A stretch of DNA of 64,000 nt from Henricia sp. BOLD:AAB3569 (lineage: Eukaryota; Echinodermata; Asteroidea; Spinulosida; Echinasteridae). Where the stretch lies: positions 1,786,068 to 1,850,067 of the forward strand of contig JBBELK010000386.1 of NCBI GenBank assembly GCA_037783545.1. The letters are read 5' to 3'. Under the pieces are notes generated by a model that was not told the DNA's origin, ran no database searches, and saw only the letters and a program-made list of their open reading frames with translations. This document shows, piece by piece, positions 42,263 to 54,465 of the stretch; position 1 is the first letter of the stretch, and the number at the start of each line of letters is the position of its first letter. The translations under genes were made by a program, and so were the position numbers.

Positions 42263-43988
42263 CTTGTTCTTTGTGTAATTCAATAATGTACGAGTAGCAC
42301 TTGTTTATGTTCAGCACAATGTCTTTTGTTTCTTTGGTATATTTCTATATTCTCAAATTATATTCTCAGGGAAAGAATTCTATAGTGTATGATTATACCA
42401 TTATATTTATTATAAATGAATTTTTAAAAGACTTGTTGGACAGTGATTATACGTGTAGGGGAGAGTGGGGTTAGTTAGCAGTTTTACTTATGGATTAACG
42501 TGTACTATGGGTTTACAGTAGCACCATGTGAATCTCTTTTGTATATGTGTGGTTCTGAAAAGAACCGGTGAGTGTGAACTCAACACTGTTCGAAACGTCG
42601 AGTTCACACTCACCAGTTTATTTCAGAACCATAGATATACAAAAGAGATACACACGTTGATTTCCACCATGCATACAGTCTTACCTACATGGATTAACTT
42701 GTACAGCTCGGCCTATATGGTTCCCCAAAAGGGGAAAAGTTGTAGGATATTTTACTTCTCATCCTAACCATAATTTAATTCTGGTTTAAATTTATAGGGA
42801 CCCTGCATATTCTTCATCTATTGTACATGTGAAGTGTATGGCTGAGAATGTTTTATTGTTAATGTTTAAAAGATACAGTGCAAGAAGTTCAAAATGTAAA
42901 GTTTACAATCTAAACTTTTTAATCAGGATGTTTTATGGCTAATTTTAATATTTTTAAGTTAAGTTAAAAACAGTTGAATTATAAGTGGGCGGAAAGTCAT
43001 CTTAACCGCTTGATGCATAAACTGTTTTGGTGCTCTTGTTTTGTACAGTTGCTAATGACCCCCCTGTTAATTAGCACCCCCAATTTACAGCTTATGTGTC
43101 CGACATGTTAATTAGGTTGATTACAGAAGTCATAGTAGTTTTTAAATGACCACATACTGTGTTTCAACTTACCCCGTAGGTGTGCAATGACATTATAAGG
43201 GTGATCCTGCATTCCTTTGGAAGCTTTCGGCCACCGTCTCCAGAAACGTATTGCCATAGGAGGATGCCAAGTCGAAAATGGCAAAATATGAAATTGAGTA
43301 TCTCCTCCCCCACACACACCGACAAAGATGATGCAAATCGCTCATTAAAATTTGTCGGGCCTTTTTACATGATCTGAAATTCTGGTCTAAATCCGTTGGA
43401 TCAAGGACAAAGTTATTTAGTAGAACTTTTGCACAGTGAAATAAATTTACAACTTGCATAGTACGTGCTCCCAAAACGTGGGTGCAGAATCCAAGCCTCT
43501 CCACATGGTGTTGTCACTCCAAACCCAAGAAACAGACTGAAGGTTTGGAGGGACAACATGCCCTTAAATAGCTTGTAAAAGAATGTTAAGACTGCTAAAC
43601 AAAAAACAAATATGCTACAGCAATTTCAGGCGTTCACATGGCCTCAATCGCACAAAAGAACTGACATTCCTGAGCATATGCAGTGCGATATAAGACAGAA
43701 GGTACCTCCCTTCCATTGTTACCCCATTGTGTCTCAAATATCCAAGGAATTTCAGTTTTCAGGGGCGAGTTGGTGCATTAACAAAAGGGAAGAGAAATAG
43801 GGCTGCTAGGGTTACAGTGTTCAAACCCAAAAAAATGTTTAACTTGTGAAATGAAATGTATTTTATTTTCCGAAGAAATATTTTTCTCGGCCTATATAGA
43901 GCAAACTTGGCCTGCTGAAGACTCGGATGTATGCTGGACTCGGACTCAAGTAAAAAAGTGGACTCAGCCCTGCTCAACTGGTCGCGAC

Positions 43989-44210
43989 CTGGGGCCAATT
44001 TCATGGCGCTGCTAAGCACAGGATTTGTTTGCTTTATAAAATGGATTACAAGCCAAAATTATACGCCAACTTGTGTAGGAGAATACCTTTCAATACACAC
44101 CACTTCTGATTTTGGCTGCCAACCCATTTTTGCAAAATAAAGTAAACGAATCCTGTGCTAAGCAAATGTTTGTGCTTAGCAGTGCCATGAAATTGGCCCC
44201 GGTTGTAAGC
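43989..44210. mobile_element. MITE with ggggccaatttcatgg ends
   Basis: ctggggccaatttcatggcg at the left pairs with gccatgaaattggccccgg at the right; inner arms gctaagcacagg and cctgtgctaagc. A diverged relative lies near 9170-9270. Confidence 0.85.
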
Positions 44211-44584
44211 GGTTTAGCAATGCCCCCGAATCCACAGCCTGTTGGAAAAATTAAAACACACTCACAAACAAATATCATGGAATGCTTCTCTATATTTTTT
44301 TCATTTCTCAATACCAAAGAAAGCTACAAGGCTACTGTACAATTATTACTAAATTGACCACACGGTTACTGAAGGTGAAGAGAATCCGTTTCATTTAAGT
44401 AAAATTCTTGTCACGTTTATTGTAGCCAATCCTGAGAAATATCCCACATTTAGCTACCACCGCCTTCCCATGTCAGAAATTTAAAAAGAAAACCGCACAA
44501 AAAAACCCACACAAAAAACATTAAAAACCCATGCTGTTCAACATGATGTAACAAAATTTTAACCAGTTGTAGAAAATGTACTTA

Positions 44585-44935
44585 GGCCAAACAAAATAAA
44601 TAATGCGTTTACGGTAACGGCCTAAACAAAATCCAGGTAGGTAGGTAGGAAAAAAATTTTATTTTATATTTTTTTTTTACATTTTAGTTCATGCATTTGC
44701 GTGTTGTTTTGCAATGTTTGAAACTCGCTATCAACACTATTAACCATGTTTGTGTACAAGTGTAGAAAATGTTACATGTATGTTCGTTGGAAATTATTGC
44801 AAATAATGCTCATTTAAAATGATCAACTTGAAAATTGGCAATAACAAGTTTGAGGTCGGCATTTTGGCCTCAAAAATTCAAGGTAAGTCGGGTTACCGTA
44901 AACACACCATTTATTTTGTTTTGCCTTAATCAAAC
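44585..44935. mobile_element. Inverted-repeat element with tttacggtaac ends
   Basis: aggccaaacaaaataaat and gtttacggtaac at the left face gttaccgtaaac and atttattttgttttgcct at the right. The interior has ggtaggtaggtagg. Structure resembles 36874-37212. Confidence 0.8.
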
Positions 44936-44940
44936 CGATT

Positions 44941-45243
44941 AATAAAGGAGCGTGTCCAGATTACTATTTTGAGCGCCACCCTTTTTCCCAGGGGTGTTGA
45001 GATTATTTGTCATGTTTTTCTCATTACCATTCTGAAATTTCAAGCTCTCAATCCGTATATTTTCAAGGATATCGTCAAAAAACCACCAATATGTTTTGTA
45101 AACTAATTTTTCCGTTCCATAAAGCAGTGCTGTGATTACACCAACATTTTTGCTTCCACACCCAAATTGGACATTGCAAATATGATTGTTATAGGTTAGA
45201 ACAAAATCCATTTTCTGGAAAAATCTGAACGAGCTCCTTTAAA
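44941..45243. mobile_element. Family B element, near-complete copy
   Basis: Ends aaaggagcgtgtccagatta and aacgagctcctttaaa. The interior (ttgcttccacacccaaattgg on this strand) matches 29081-29330 and 55437-55785. Confidence 0.7.
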
Positions 45244-48200
45244 ACCCTAACACTCCTCAATCCTCCAAAATCAATACGATTTTACACACATTCTAGGGAG
45301 TTAATAGGGTTAAGTATACGTAACTAAAAAGAACTGCACATGTACTGTTTCCTGCCAATTTCAATTCAATTTCATAAAAATTACGTAACGCATGTCTGGC
45401 AAGACCTAACAAGGTCACAAGCCTAGACAATTGGTGCAGATGAATATTACAATGCTTCACATGAATGGTGTGAAATTCCGCTGCTCCGTGGCGGCTAATT
45501 TGCAAAATATTGGCAGTTGCAAAAATGTGCATTTCTCTTTTGTTGAGTATACATGTACCATGACAAATTACCATATTTCTTTTCCCCCCTTGGGGAGGGG
45601 GGGAAAAATATCAATTTTTACAGATAAATGGTGTTTTCTTTCTTTCAAATTTACATTTTTCATTTTTTCATTTAGAAAACTACCAACTTTTCCCAGAGCA
45701 CTTTGGTTACGTTGCTCATTACATTTGCCTATATCAATTACATGTACTTATCAAAACTGGTTATGTACAGCAATCAGCCGACACACTCCAAACATTCTAT
45801 TGGCTAATTCTGTTTTGTTGCTGAGGAATCCAACCAATCAACTGCAGGGGTTAAAAAGGCAGGAGCAGGCACAGCCTCGGCCCGTACCATTTTATCCCAA
45901 GGGGTTGATCATGATTATCCTAAAAGAGGGGCAGCCATAATAGTAATCAATGATGAAATTGATATAAATTAAACGTTTGGGGTTTTACATATGTACATGT
46001 ATCGTCAGTACTCCTAAATCCACGCGGTCCTATTTCTACGCACTCGCATTATGTTTGCCGGCCAATGCGCTCGCGTACATCAGCGTTAGGTGCGCAGATT
46101 ATGGAGGATCGAGGATACATGTGGCAGAGATAGTTTTTAGAACAAAACTAAGGTTAAATTTCTTTGACTATAAGTAAACGGAACATCTATATTACATCTA
46201 CATTTTTACGGTTTTCTTTTCACAGAAATAAATAAAAACTGGGATTGCCACAAATTAGAAATGATGGATTTGTTTTCTGTCAAATTGAGGTTCATAAAAT
46301 AAAATGGACTGCTCCTCTTTTAAGGTTAACAATACTTATTGCGGATATCGCACATATTTACAAGTGCTGTGGATTCCTCTGACAAACGTCTACGATTTCA
46401 AAAATATATATATTTTGGAACAGCATGGGTATTTCACAAGGCGTTGGCAGTGATGTTATTGATAGATTATCATTTCAAACCTCAGATGAAAAAAAAGTTA
46501 ACTATAAAAAAAAAGAACAAATTTAAGAAAAATGCACATTTTGCCTCACCACGGCAAAAAGGATTAAAGAAATAAAACGAATGCACTCACAGCATAGACT
46601 ACTAAAGTGTGACGTCATTTGTCAGGATAACTGGGTCTAAACATTCGCTGGTAACCTGAAATATCCACTGCTAAAGTGCAGGAAAACAGTTTACCGGTTT
46701 TTGTGTAGACCCAGTAACCTTGGCAACACACAAAGGGTGACGTTTTCACTTTAGAACTATTGCAAAAAAAGAAAAGATGAATCCATTTAAGTATACTACA
46801 TGTAGCACAAATTAGTCAGTACACTAAAAAAGTACCCCCAACAAAATGGAAGAGTCTTAACTTTACATTGTTACGGGCTATTCCATTGTTTGTCGTAGGG
46901 TTTCTATCACATAGAGGCCAACAAAAAGGATAACTATGTTTAGCGTAAGTTGAAGTCTCCCAAATTGATGTAGTGACGCGGCTGTTTTTCCCTGGTTTTT
47001 TTTTGGTAAGTGGATTCCAAGTAAAGTCAAGTTGACATGAAGCCAACAGGCATGTTTTTAATACACCCCCCCAAATAAAACCTTTGACGCGCAGGGTTAA
47101 AAGTGACGCAGGCTAACGCTAAACAGAGTTTTTTTTTTTGCCTAAGCTAAGTTCAACACAAATTTATAAATAAAAAGCAACCAAAAACGAATCTTAAAAA
47201 CTGCTCTCGGCATAAACTGGCATTCCAAAAATGCAATTTAAATCTCCCCAACATGAATTTCTCAACTTTCTAAGGAAATTGGATAGGATGGGAAATTATT
47301 ATATTGACGATAAATTGTGGGGCAAATTTGTTTAGGTCATTATATTGCCATTTAGGTTAGTGGGAAGCATTGATATAAATGTACAGTTGGTGACAATTTA
47401 CAATTTTAAATCAATTCCGCAATTCATCAGTTTTGGTGCTGTTTAAATAAGCTCCCATGAAATATCCATCCAAAAAAATACATGCAATCTTAGCTTTTTC
47501 TCAAGCATGTCCGAGGTTTTCACCACAAATTTTCATTTCAAATCTCATTCCTATGGTAACTGGAAAGTAACAAACTACTGCAACAAAGACTAGTTTCAGT
47601 GCAAGATTTGGGCAGACTGCAATTAGATATTTTTCTAGTTTGAAAGTTACATTTAAAGCACAATTAAAATTGATAATTTATCTTAAATTGACTCAAATTT
47701 TATAGAAAGTGCAAAACCGAGCAGCAAAAAAACGGCACATTTTCAGTTTAATCAAATTTTGACAATTTCTTTTGTACTTAAGTTGACATCGAAAAATTCA
47801 CATAACAGCGTCAATATGCATGTGTAGAAAGCTTCGGTGTGCTAAAAATTCACACTCTCAGATTGACTTTTTTTTCAATAAAAAAAATAGAGAAAATGTT
47901 TACATTTTTTGTTGTTGCTCGGAATAGTTTTAGGCTTTTATTTTTGCTATCTTCATCCTAGATCCAATTTTAAACTTTTTACATTGAACAAAAAGTCATT
48001 TCCAATGACAAAAAAAGAAATATCTCTGATGATACACTACAGCATGTAAAAAACAAAAATGTAGCGCAACTTTTACACATGCAATAATAATGTATGCTTT
48101 TGGTCCCTCACGCGATACAGTAAAGACATACACTACTCACAAGACGTTTAGGATAGTGTGAGATGTGCGCAGATATTTTGAAGAAAATAAATTCCAAAAT

Positions 48201-49914
48201 TGAACCACGCCAATATCCCTAACTTGATTGTGAGTAGCGTACACTGTACATTGCAGATTGTTAGTAATGAGTAAGGTTTACATAAAAAAGAAAACCAAAC
48301 AATCTTTTAGATGTTTTTAAAATCAGACATCGTAATGTAAGAATAAAATAATCTTAATTTTATAAATGGTTTCCTCAAATTACAGATATGTGGAGATGCG
48401 CTCTCGAGTCGCAATGTTGGCATCTCCGGATATGTTAAAATAATTTGCTACACAAATTATTATGCTAACAAAGATGGCCGCCAAAAATGGTAACTTTTAG
48501 ACAGAACTGAGAGGAAAGAATGAAAATTTATGATTTCCACATAACATCACGGGCCACAAAATTAAGAAATCTATTCAAAATTTATAACTCCATTACAGTG
48601 AAACCAACTAGTTTGAAATTCTGTTACACAGAAAAATGGGGACTCGTGACCAAAAGAATGAAAATATGGGCAAGAAATTTGTCTGAAAAGTGCATATTTG
48701 TAAAACAGGTTGTTACCCTGTGTGACCTGGACTGAAATTCCAGTCATTCCTGAGAATTGTTCAGAAGTGCATTTTTTTTCGGTCCAGAAAAATTATTGAA
48801 ATTTCGTGAAATCTGAAACTACATGACAATATACTTTCATTTTTCTTGTTTTTAAAAAATGCTATTATAACCGAGTTTTATAGTTTTATAATGCCTGGCG
48901 TACATTGAAATTACAACTGGAAGCAACTCAACTGAACAATTGCTGTTGATGTGTGCGTAGCGCAGTTGCAAGGTCGATGTACGCTAGGCTTAAGAATTGA
49001 TGTAAAACAGTGACTTGGTGGTAAGGCTACATGAAGTTTAGGGGAATTTTTTGAAATAAAATTTTGATTAATCAGATTTTCTGTTGACAAAAAAATTGCA
49101 ACATTGTAAAAAAAATTAAGAATTTTAAAATTGAAATTAATGCCAGAGACGAGAATTTTTGCAAAATTTGTTTCTAATTACCTTTATATACATGCAAACT
49201 GCGACTTACAAATCGTCTTTTTTGCAAATTGTCGAGGAAATAATACTTTGTACTTGTCAGTACATAGCGCTACAAAGAACCATTTTGAAATTCATTCTTT
49301 TCAGAAAACAATTCCAAACTGTGAAGGATTTTAAGGTCAAAGGGAGAAGTGACAACATATACATGTACCATAATCAAATTTCACAAATTAGTTGCACATT
49401 TCATTAGACACACATTTCATGGCTATAATTGATACTAGGTGTAAAAAATAAATAATAGTTGACACTTTAAAAGTTTGATTATTCAAAAACTACTCTTTCA
49501 AACATATTGTGCCTTGGCTAATGTAAAAGAATTTTGTTTGTCGGCAAAACTTTTCTTCACTCTTACATACATGTAACAAGCAATTTATTTTTCAACTAGT
49601 TTTCTGGCCATATACACGTGATTTCTTGGTGCTGAGCTGTATCGTAAGTGACCTGGCTGGTGTAATGCCATGCCACGCCCCACCCCCCCTTTTTTGTCAT
49701 GACTAACCCTACCTAACACTTATATATACTCCCCCCCCCCCACTGCCCCACCCCTTAGGTGGGGGTTTGGTCAAAATTTTGACACATTGAAATACAAATT
49801 TCTGTGCATAAATAGCAAGGCGCGCATGTTTTGCACCCAAGGGTGGGGATTTTTGTCACCTAAATTTTGCCCCAGGGGTGGGGATTTTGTCACACGAATA
49901 GTAACAATCCCCAT

Positions 49915-50015
49915 CTGTTGGGGGGAGGGGGAGCTAGGGTGGGGGGAGGGGGGAGCTAGGGTGGGGGGAGGGGGAGCTAGGGTAGGGGGAGGGGGGAGCT
50001 AGGGGGAGGGGGAGT
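49915..50015. repeat. G-rich minisatellite (GGGGGAGGGGGAGCTAGGGT)
   Basis: Five units of about 20-23 bp with G runs of 3-6. Able to form G-quadruplexes on the plus strand in principle. A C-rich run lies just upstream (49680-49750). Confidence 0.85.
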
Positions 50016-51224
50016 GGGTTGGAACAATGAATAGGTGCATTATCAAACTTTAAAAGTGTCAAATATATTTGTTACACCAAGTCGAATGCAGACATAAGAC
50101 GAGCAAAACAAGACAGAGTACCGGTAAATAACGGCAATTATGAATTACAAAGAATTGAGCGGCAACAATAAAAAATTTGCTGTCAAAAAAACCCCACACA
50201 CAGTACTGTTCCACTATGGTGTACATGTACATAACTAATGTTAACAAGTTTATAAGTAAAACACAACACACAAATATTCAATTTTCCATGGTTCAATGTC
50301 ACATTTTCACAATCAACAAGAGAAAAAAGAAAGGAAAATTATTTTTTGTGAACTGCAAAATTTGCCATCCGGCTCAAGATGGTGTCCTTTGTTAAGGTGT
50401 TGCGTTAACTTCAAGAAAAACTTGAAGGTTTAAAATCTTTGGCCAAATACATGTACATTGTGTATGTCTATCTGATTGCACTTATATGAGACAAAAGCAA
50501 CTTGTTTTTGACAACTGTTAAATGTCATAATTTGTGAGAATTCAGATGATGAAATTAGTTGTTTAAATACTCTTAAAGATATTCAAAAATTGTCTACAAA
50601 CATTTTAATAATCAATGACAATATATTTTCTTAGTATTGTTGGCAATTTCTATGATACAGAATCGAGTTGCCTGTGCATTTTTTTTAGTCCTGGCTGACA
50701 CAAACATTTGTATGATCCCCATGAAAGGCCGGGCTTTTCAGCTTTTTAATTTTTGGCACCTCCGAACCTAACTTTGTTTTTAATTTTGCTGGAAAATTAA
50801 ATTTCTTGCTCAAGTTTAATTCTGTCCAAATTTTCTGATAATACGGTCTGAGACACCTTCTTGAGCGAAATGGTATTAAATCAATGCCCCCTAATTTTAC
50901 AAACTGCAACCTCGAGAAATATTCCGAGAGAAAGAGAGAGAAAAAACACGAGAAAAATGCTCAAAATTAAAGGGCGAGCAAGGCGCCGAATACGACACCC
51001 CCGGCCCAAAATTTATTTTCTTTAAAATAGTCTCAATTTTTTTCCTTCGTTTACACTTTACAATCTGTACAAGTACAAATCTTATTACACCTAAAAAGTG
51101 GCTCAGACGGGAGACAAGGGCCTCCTGGGCCATTCTTAAAAACAAAAATGGCCCAGGCACGAAAAATGGACCAAAATATATTCACAATGCCCTTACCAAA
51201 AATAAAAAGATGAGTTGAAATTGA

Positions 51225-54200
51225 CTACGTCTGGGGGAGTCGGACAATGTGGGTACTGAACACCCTGCTGTTGCTGGTACTCGTGCTGGTGATCTCTCCG
51301 GAACTGTAAGGCATATCCAGTTCAGTCAACAGCGAGAAGTGGTCTGAAGGGACGCTCGTGTGTGGACAACCGACGATCTTGGACTGGAAATGGGTAAAGG
51401 AGAAAGGAAAAGTTCTGTTTAGTGATGAAAATTGGGGGGGAAACAGACACTGTGTGGATTATTCACCACTTGCATGGGGTCGTGTTAACCCTCTGAGCAG
51501 CCAAGGTACTGTTGTCCAAGTACAAAGTTGTGTTTTTTTTTAATTACTAAAAGAATTGTTGCCTGATAAAGCTCAAACCCTGTGCAGTCACCTTTAATCT
51601 GGGGCTCACCCTTCAGCCACAGCGAACTGCAGAGGGCAGGTCCTCCAGGGAATCCCCATTAAACTGTGTACAAAACTTTTTGTGTGTGTGTGATGCCGCA
51701 GTTGTTTACAAAAGATTGATGGTTTTTTGACGATGTCCTTGAAAATATACGGATTGAAATCACAAAATTTCAGATTGGTAATGAGAAAAATGATAAATGA
51801 TATGGATGTCTATGAAAAGTCACCTTCTCTCGTACATTTTTAACAATTTATTTATTTATTCTTTTTGTTACCTGGTCTAACCACTCTTGTTCAACAGGCC
51901 CCAACACACCCAGCGTCGACATGAAATTAGTCGATGAGAAGATGTAGTCGATGACGCCCTTGAAGTCGTACGTGTAGTTAGTGTACTGCAGTGGCTGGTT
52001 GTGGTAGGCGCGACGCAACGAGAATGGATGCGATATGTGGCCGTTGCATTCTGAGCTACTTGAGAAGTTACGCAAAGCCTTATAGTGGATGTCCTTAAAG
52101 TCTTCGTGATGAACGGATACTTTGCCGTTTTCTAGGTACTCGAGGACACCTGATTTATAAGCAGAAAAGGGGAAAATATCCAGGTATTGACATTAAAGGC
52201 ACTGTAGATGATCTGTTTTTGAGCGATTCTGCGAATAAAACCATTATAAATAAAAAGGAAGACCAACAAACTCATCCGAAGAAATTTCAGCTGTGAAATG
52301 TACCACGTTTTCCAAAAAACATGAAAATCCATATGGGTTTGTCCATGAAGTTGGGGCACGGTGTCCACTTTATGGACAAACCCACATGCGTTTTTCTGAA
52401 TGAAATTTTGGTAACTGTCTTACCCGAGTCTGGTAACGAGTTGAGATCTCCGCACAGCACTAAGGGGATAGCCGTTGCCTCATGTGTTCGCGACGTTCCC
52501 CCCGGCCTGAAACTTATGGATTCCTCCTCAACAATCTTCTTGAGTTCATTCATGAACATGATGGTCTGGATCAGCTTCACGTCACTGTACTCGGGATCCC
52601 AGTGGATGTGAACGTTGGCGACTAGCATGAGCTGTCTGGCGTTGTCTGGGGCAGGTGCTGAAAACATTAGGTAGAAAATATTTGTTTAATACACTCTTCC
52701 AAAAACTGTTTTCTTAAAATATATAATTATAATTATTACATTTTTTATTGAAGGTATATATGAGAGGATTGACAATCTCGTGCTTGCCACTCTTTTTCCA
52801 ACAATGCAGTGGGGCAAATCCATGCCAACCAAGTTCGCTACACTGATGGCCTATTGTGAAGAGATTGTTGTGATGCTCCGGCGGGATGCCCAGATAGCTC
52901 AGTTGAGCAGTTGGCCATGTATGCCAAGGACCTGGGTTCGAATCCCAGTCCGGACACTGCAATTTTCTTGTGTTTCTATATTACATTTTTATACAACACC
53001 CGAATAAATCCCAGTCATCTGATTAAAGCGTTATGTGTCTTTTATTATTTACCGGTAGTATAACCTACGCTCTGGGCTGCACGCAATGCATGCCATTGGT
53101 TATTCACCGATGCTTAAATGTACAGTTTATGACCAGCCAAACCACAACTTTGTCCCCTTAGTGACTGCAACCTATCCTATCGCATGCACATTGCCTTTAG
53201 CTAATGTCACACATTCCCGGTTTTGTCGACCGTACCAGAGGGACACACCGGTGCCTACCAGGATGCAAAACCGGGAATGTGTGACAGGGCCCCTAGCCAA
53301 CCTACCACATCCGGTATAGCATCGTTGCCTCGTTTCAAGCAGGACAGCCAGTCCGATGTTGTCCTTTGTCATGACTCTGTTCAGCATGTCCTCATTACCG
53401 TCAGCGTTTGCCATGGCTAACTGGTTGAACTCTACCAGGTGTTCCTTTACTAAACTAAACCTGAAATGGGCAAGGATTGGAGTCACAAATTAAGCACAAA
53501 ATTAAATATTTGATAAATACATGTAACAGTTTACGCATCCCTATTGGCCGAGAGCACATCACATGGCCAGTTTTAAATGGTACCCAATGGTACCCATTTA
53601 TACACCTGGGTTAAAAGAGGCAATTCATGGCACACACTATGAACATCTAACAATGGAAATTGGGCACACACCATTGTTAGTAACAATGGGGTTACAATGA
53701 ACATGTACATGTTTTTGCTCATAGTGACAGTGCCTTGCCCAAGAGCACACGCACCATGGACGGGATTCGAACCCATGACCTGTGGATTTACCAAAGTCTT
53801 GGATTGAAGACGCTACACTACTCGGCCATGGTCCCCCTGCACAAAGTGTGCAATGCACATTCATTTGTCAAAACCGTGTTTAAGATCTCTGCAGTTGCAG
53901 ACCAATGCCTGATTCACAAGCTAAAAACTTTGGAAAACTGTCCGTAACTCACTTGTCCGTTTTGAAGAAGATTGCGCATCCGTCCACAAACTTGCGATCA
54001 CTCTCTGCCATCGTCTTAGCCCTGGACTTCGGACTAAAAACGCCGTCGTATCCGTGTTTCGTCAGCGACAGACTGAAGAAGTTAAAGAACTGATCGGTCT
54101 CGACTTCTTGAAGGCAGATGATGTCCGCGCTGGCGTGGAGAATCTCCTCCATGATGCCTTTCCGCCGGTAGTCCCAGCTGAGGGCCCACGAGGGGCAGTA

Positions 54201-54465
54201 CCCGTAGATCTGCTTGGTCGCGTATTTGTCGCAGAGGATGTTGTAGCTCATGACGGAGAATATTGCTGCATTCAGAAAAAATCATTTAAACAAATTAATA
54301 CTCATACTGAAAGATAAAGCTGAGAATTGTAACATTATATGCATTTTTTACCATTTTTTTGGGAGGTGGGGGTGAAATGTTTAAATAAATGCCTACCAGC
54401 TGGTCTTGTTCGATCAGGATCTTTGATGTGAATCCACGGTCTCGTTGGTGGCATTGTAGTTGGGG
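51225..54465 (-). CDS. CNOT6L: CNOT6L linker and EEP nuclease exons 3-8
   Basis: Exon 3 is a 69-bp linker (PPTRPWIHIKD). Exons 4-8 carry the nuclease, with the magnesium and catalytic residues in LQEVE, LCGDLNSLPDS and SDHF all intact. The last exon ends with a Ser/Thr-rich tail (GEITSTSTSNSR) that differs from mammalian CNOT6L. Hairpins sit close to the donors of exons 5 and 6. Confidence 0.94.

Larger units (their letters stand above)
42263..51224. other. Convergent spacer, no gene recognised
   Basis: About 9 kb between the ends of NUDT13 and CNOT6L, probably holding both 3' UTRs. Contents: hairpin 42532-42655 (gagtgtgaactc/gagttcacactc), MITE 43989-44210, inverted repeat 44585-44935, family B element 44941-45243, patches related to elements elsewhere (46632-46724, 48120-48245, 48896-48992) and G/C-rich tracts 49680-50020. 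No open frame resembles a known protein. Confidence 0.6.

Noticed and set aside
43193-43504. 103-aa minus-strand ORF with MERLGFCTHVLG
   Set aside because: No recognised domain and no splice context. Kept out for lack of support.
52880-52965. tRNA gene
   Set aside because: A- and B-boxes are good but the acceptor stem does not pair; better explained as a SINE head.
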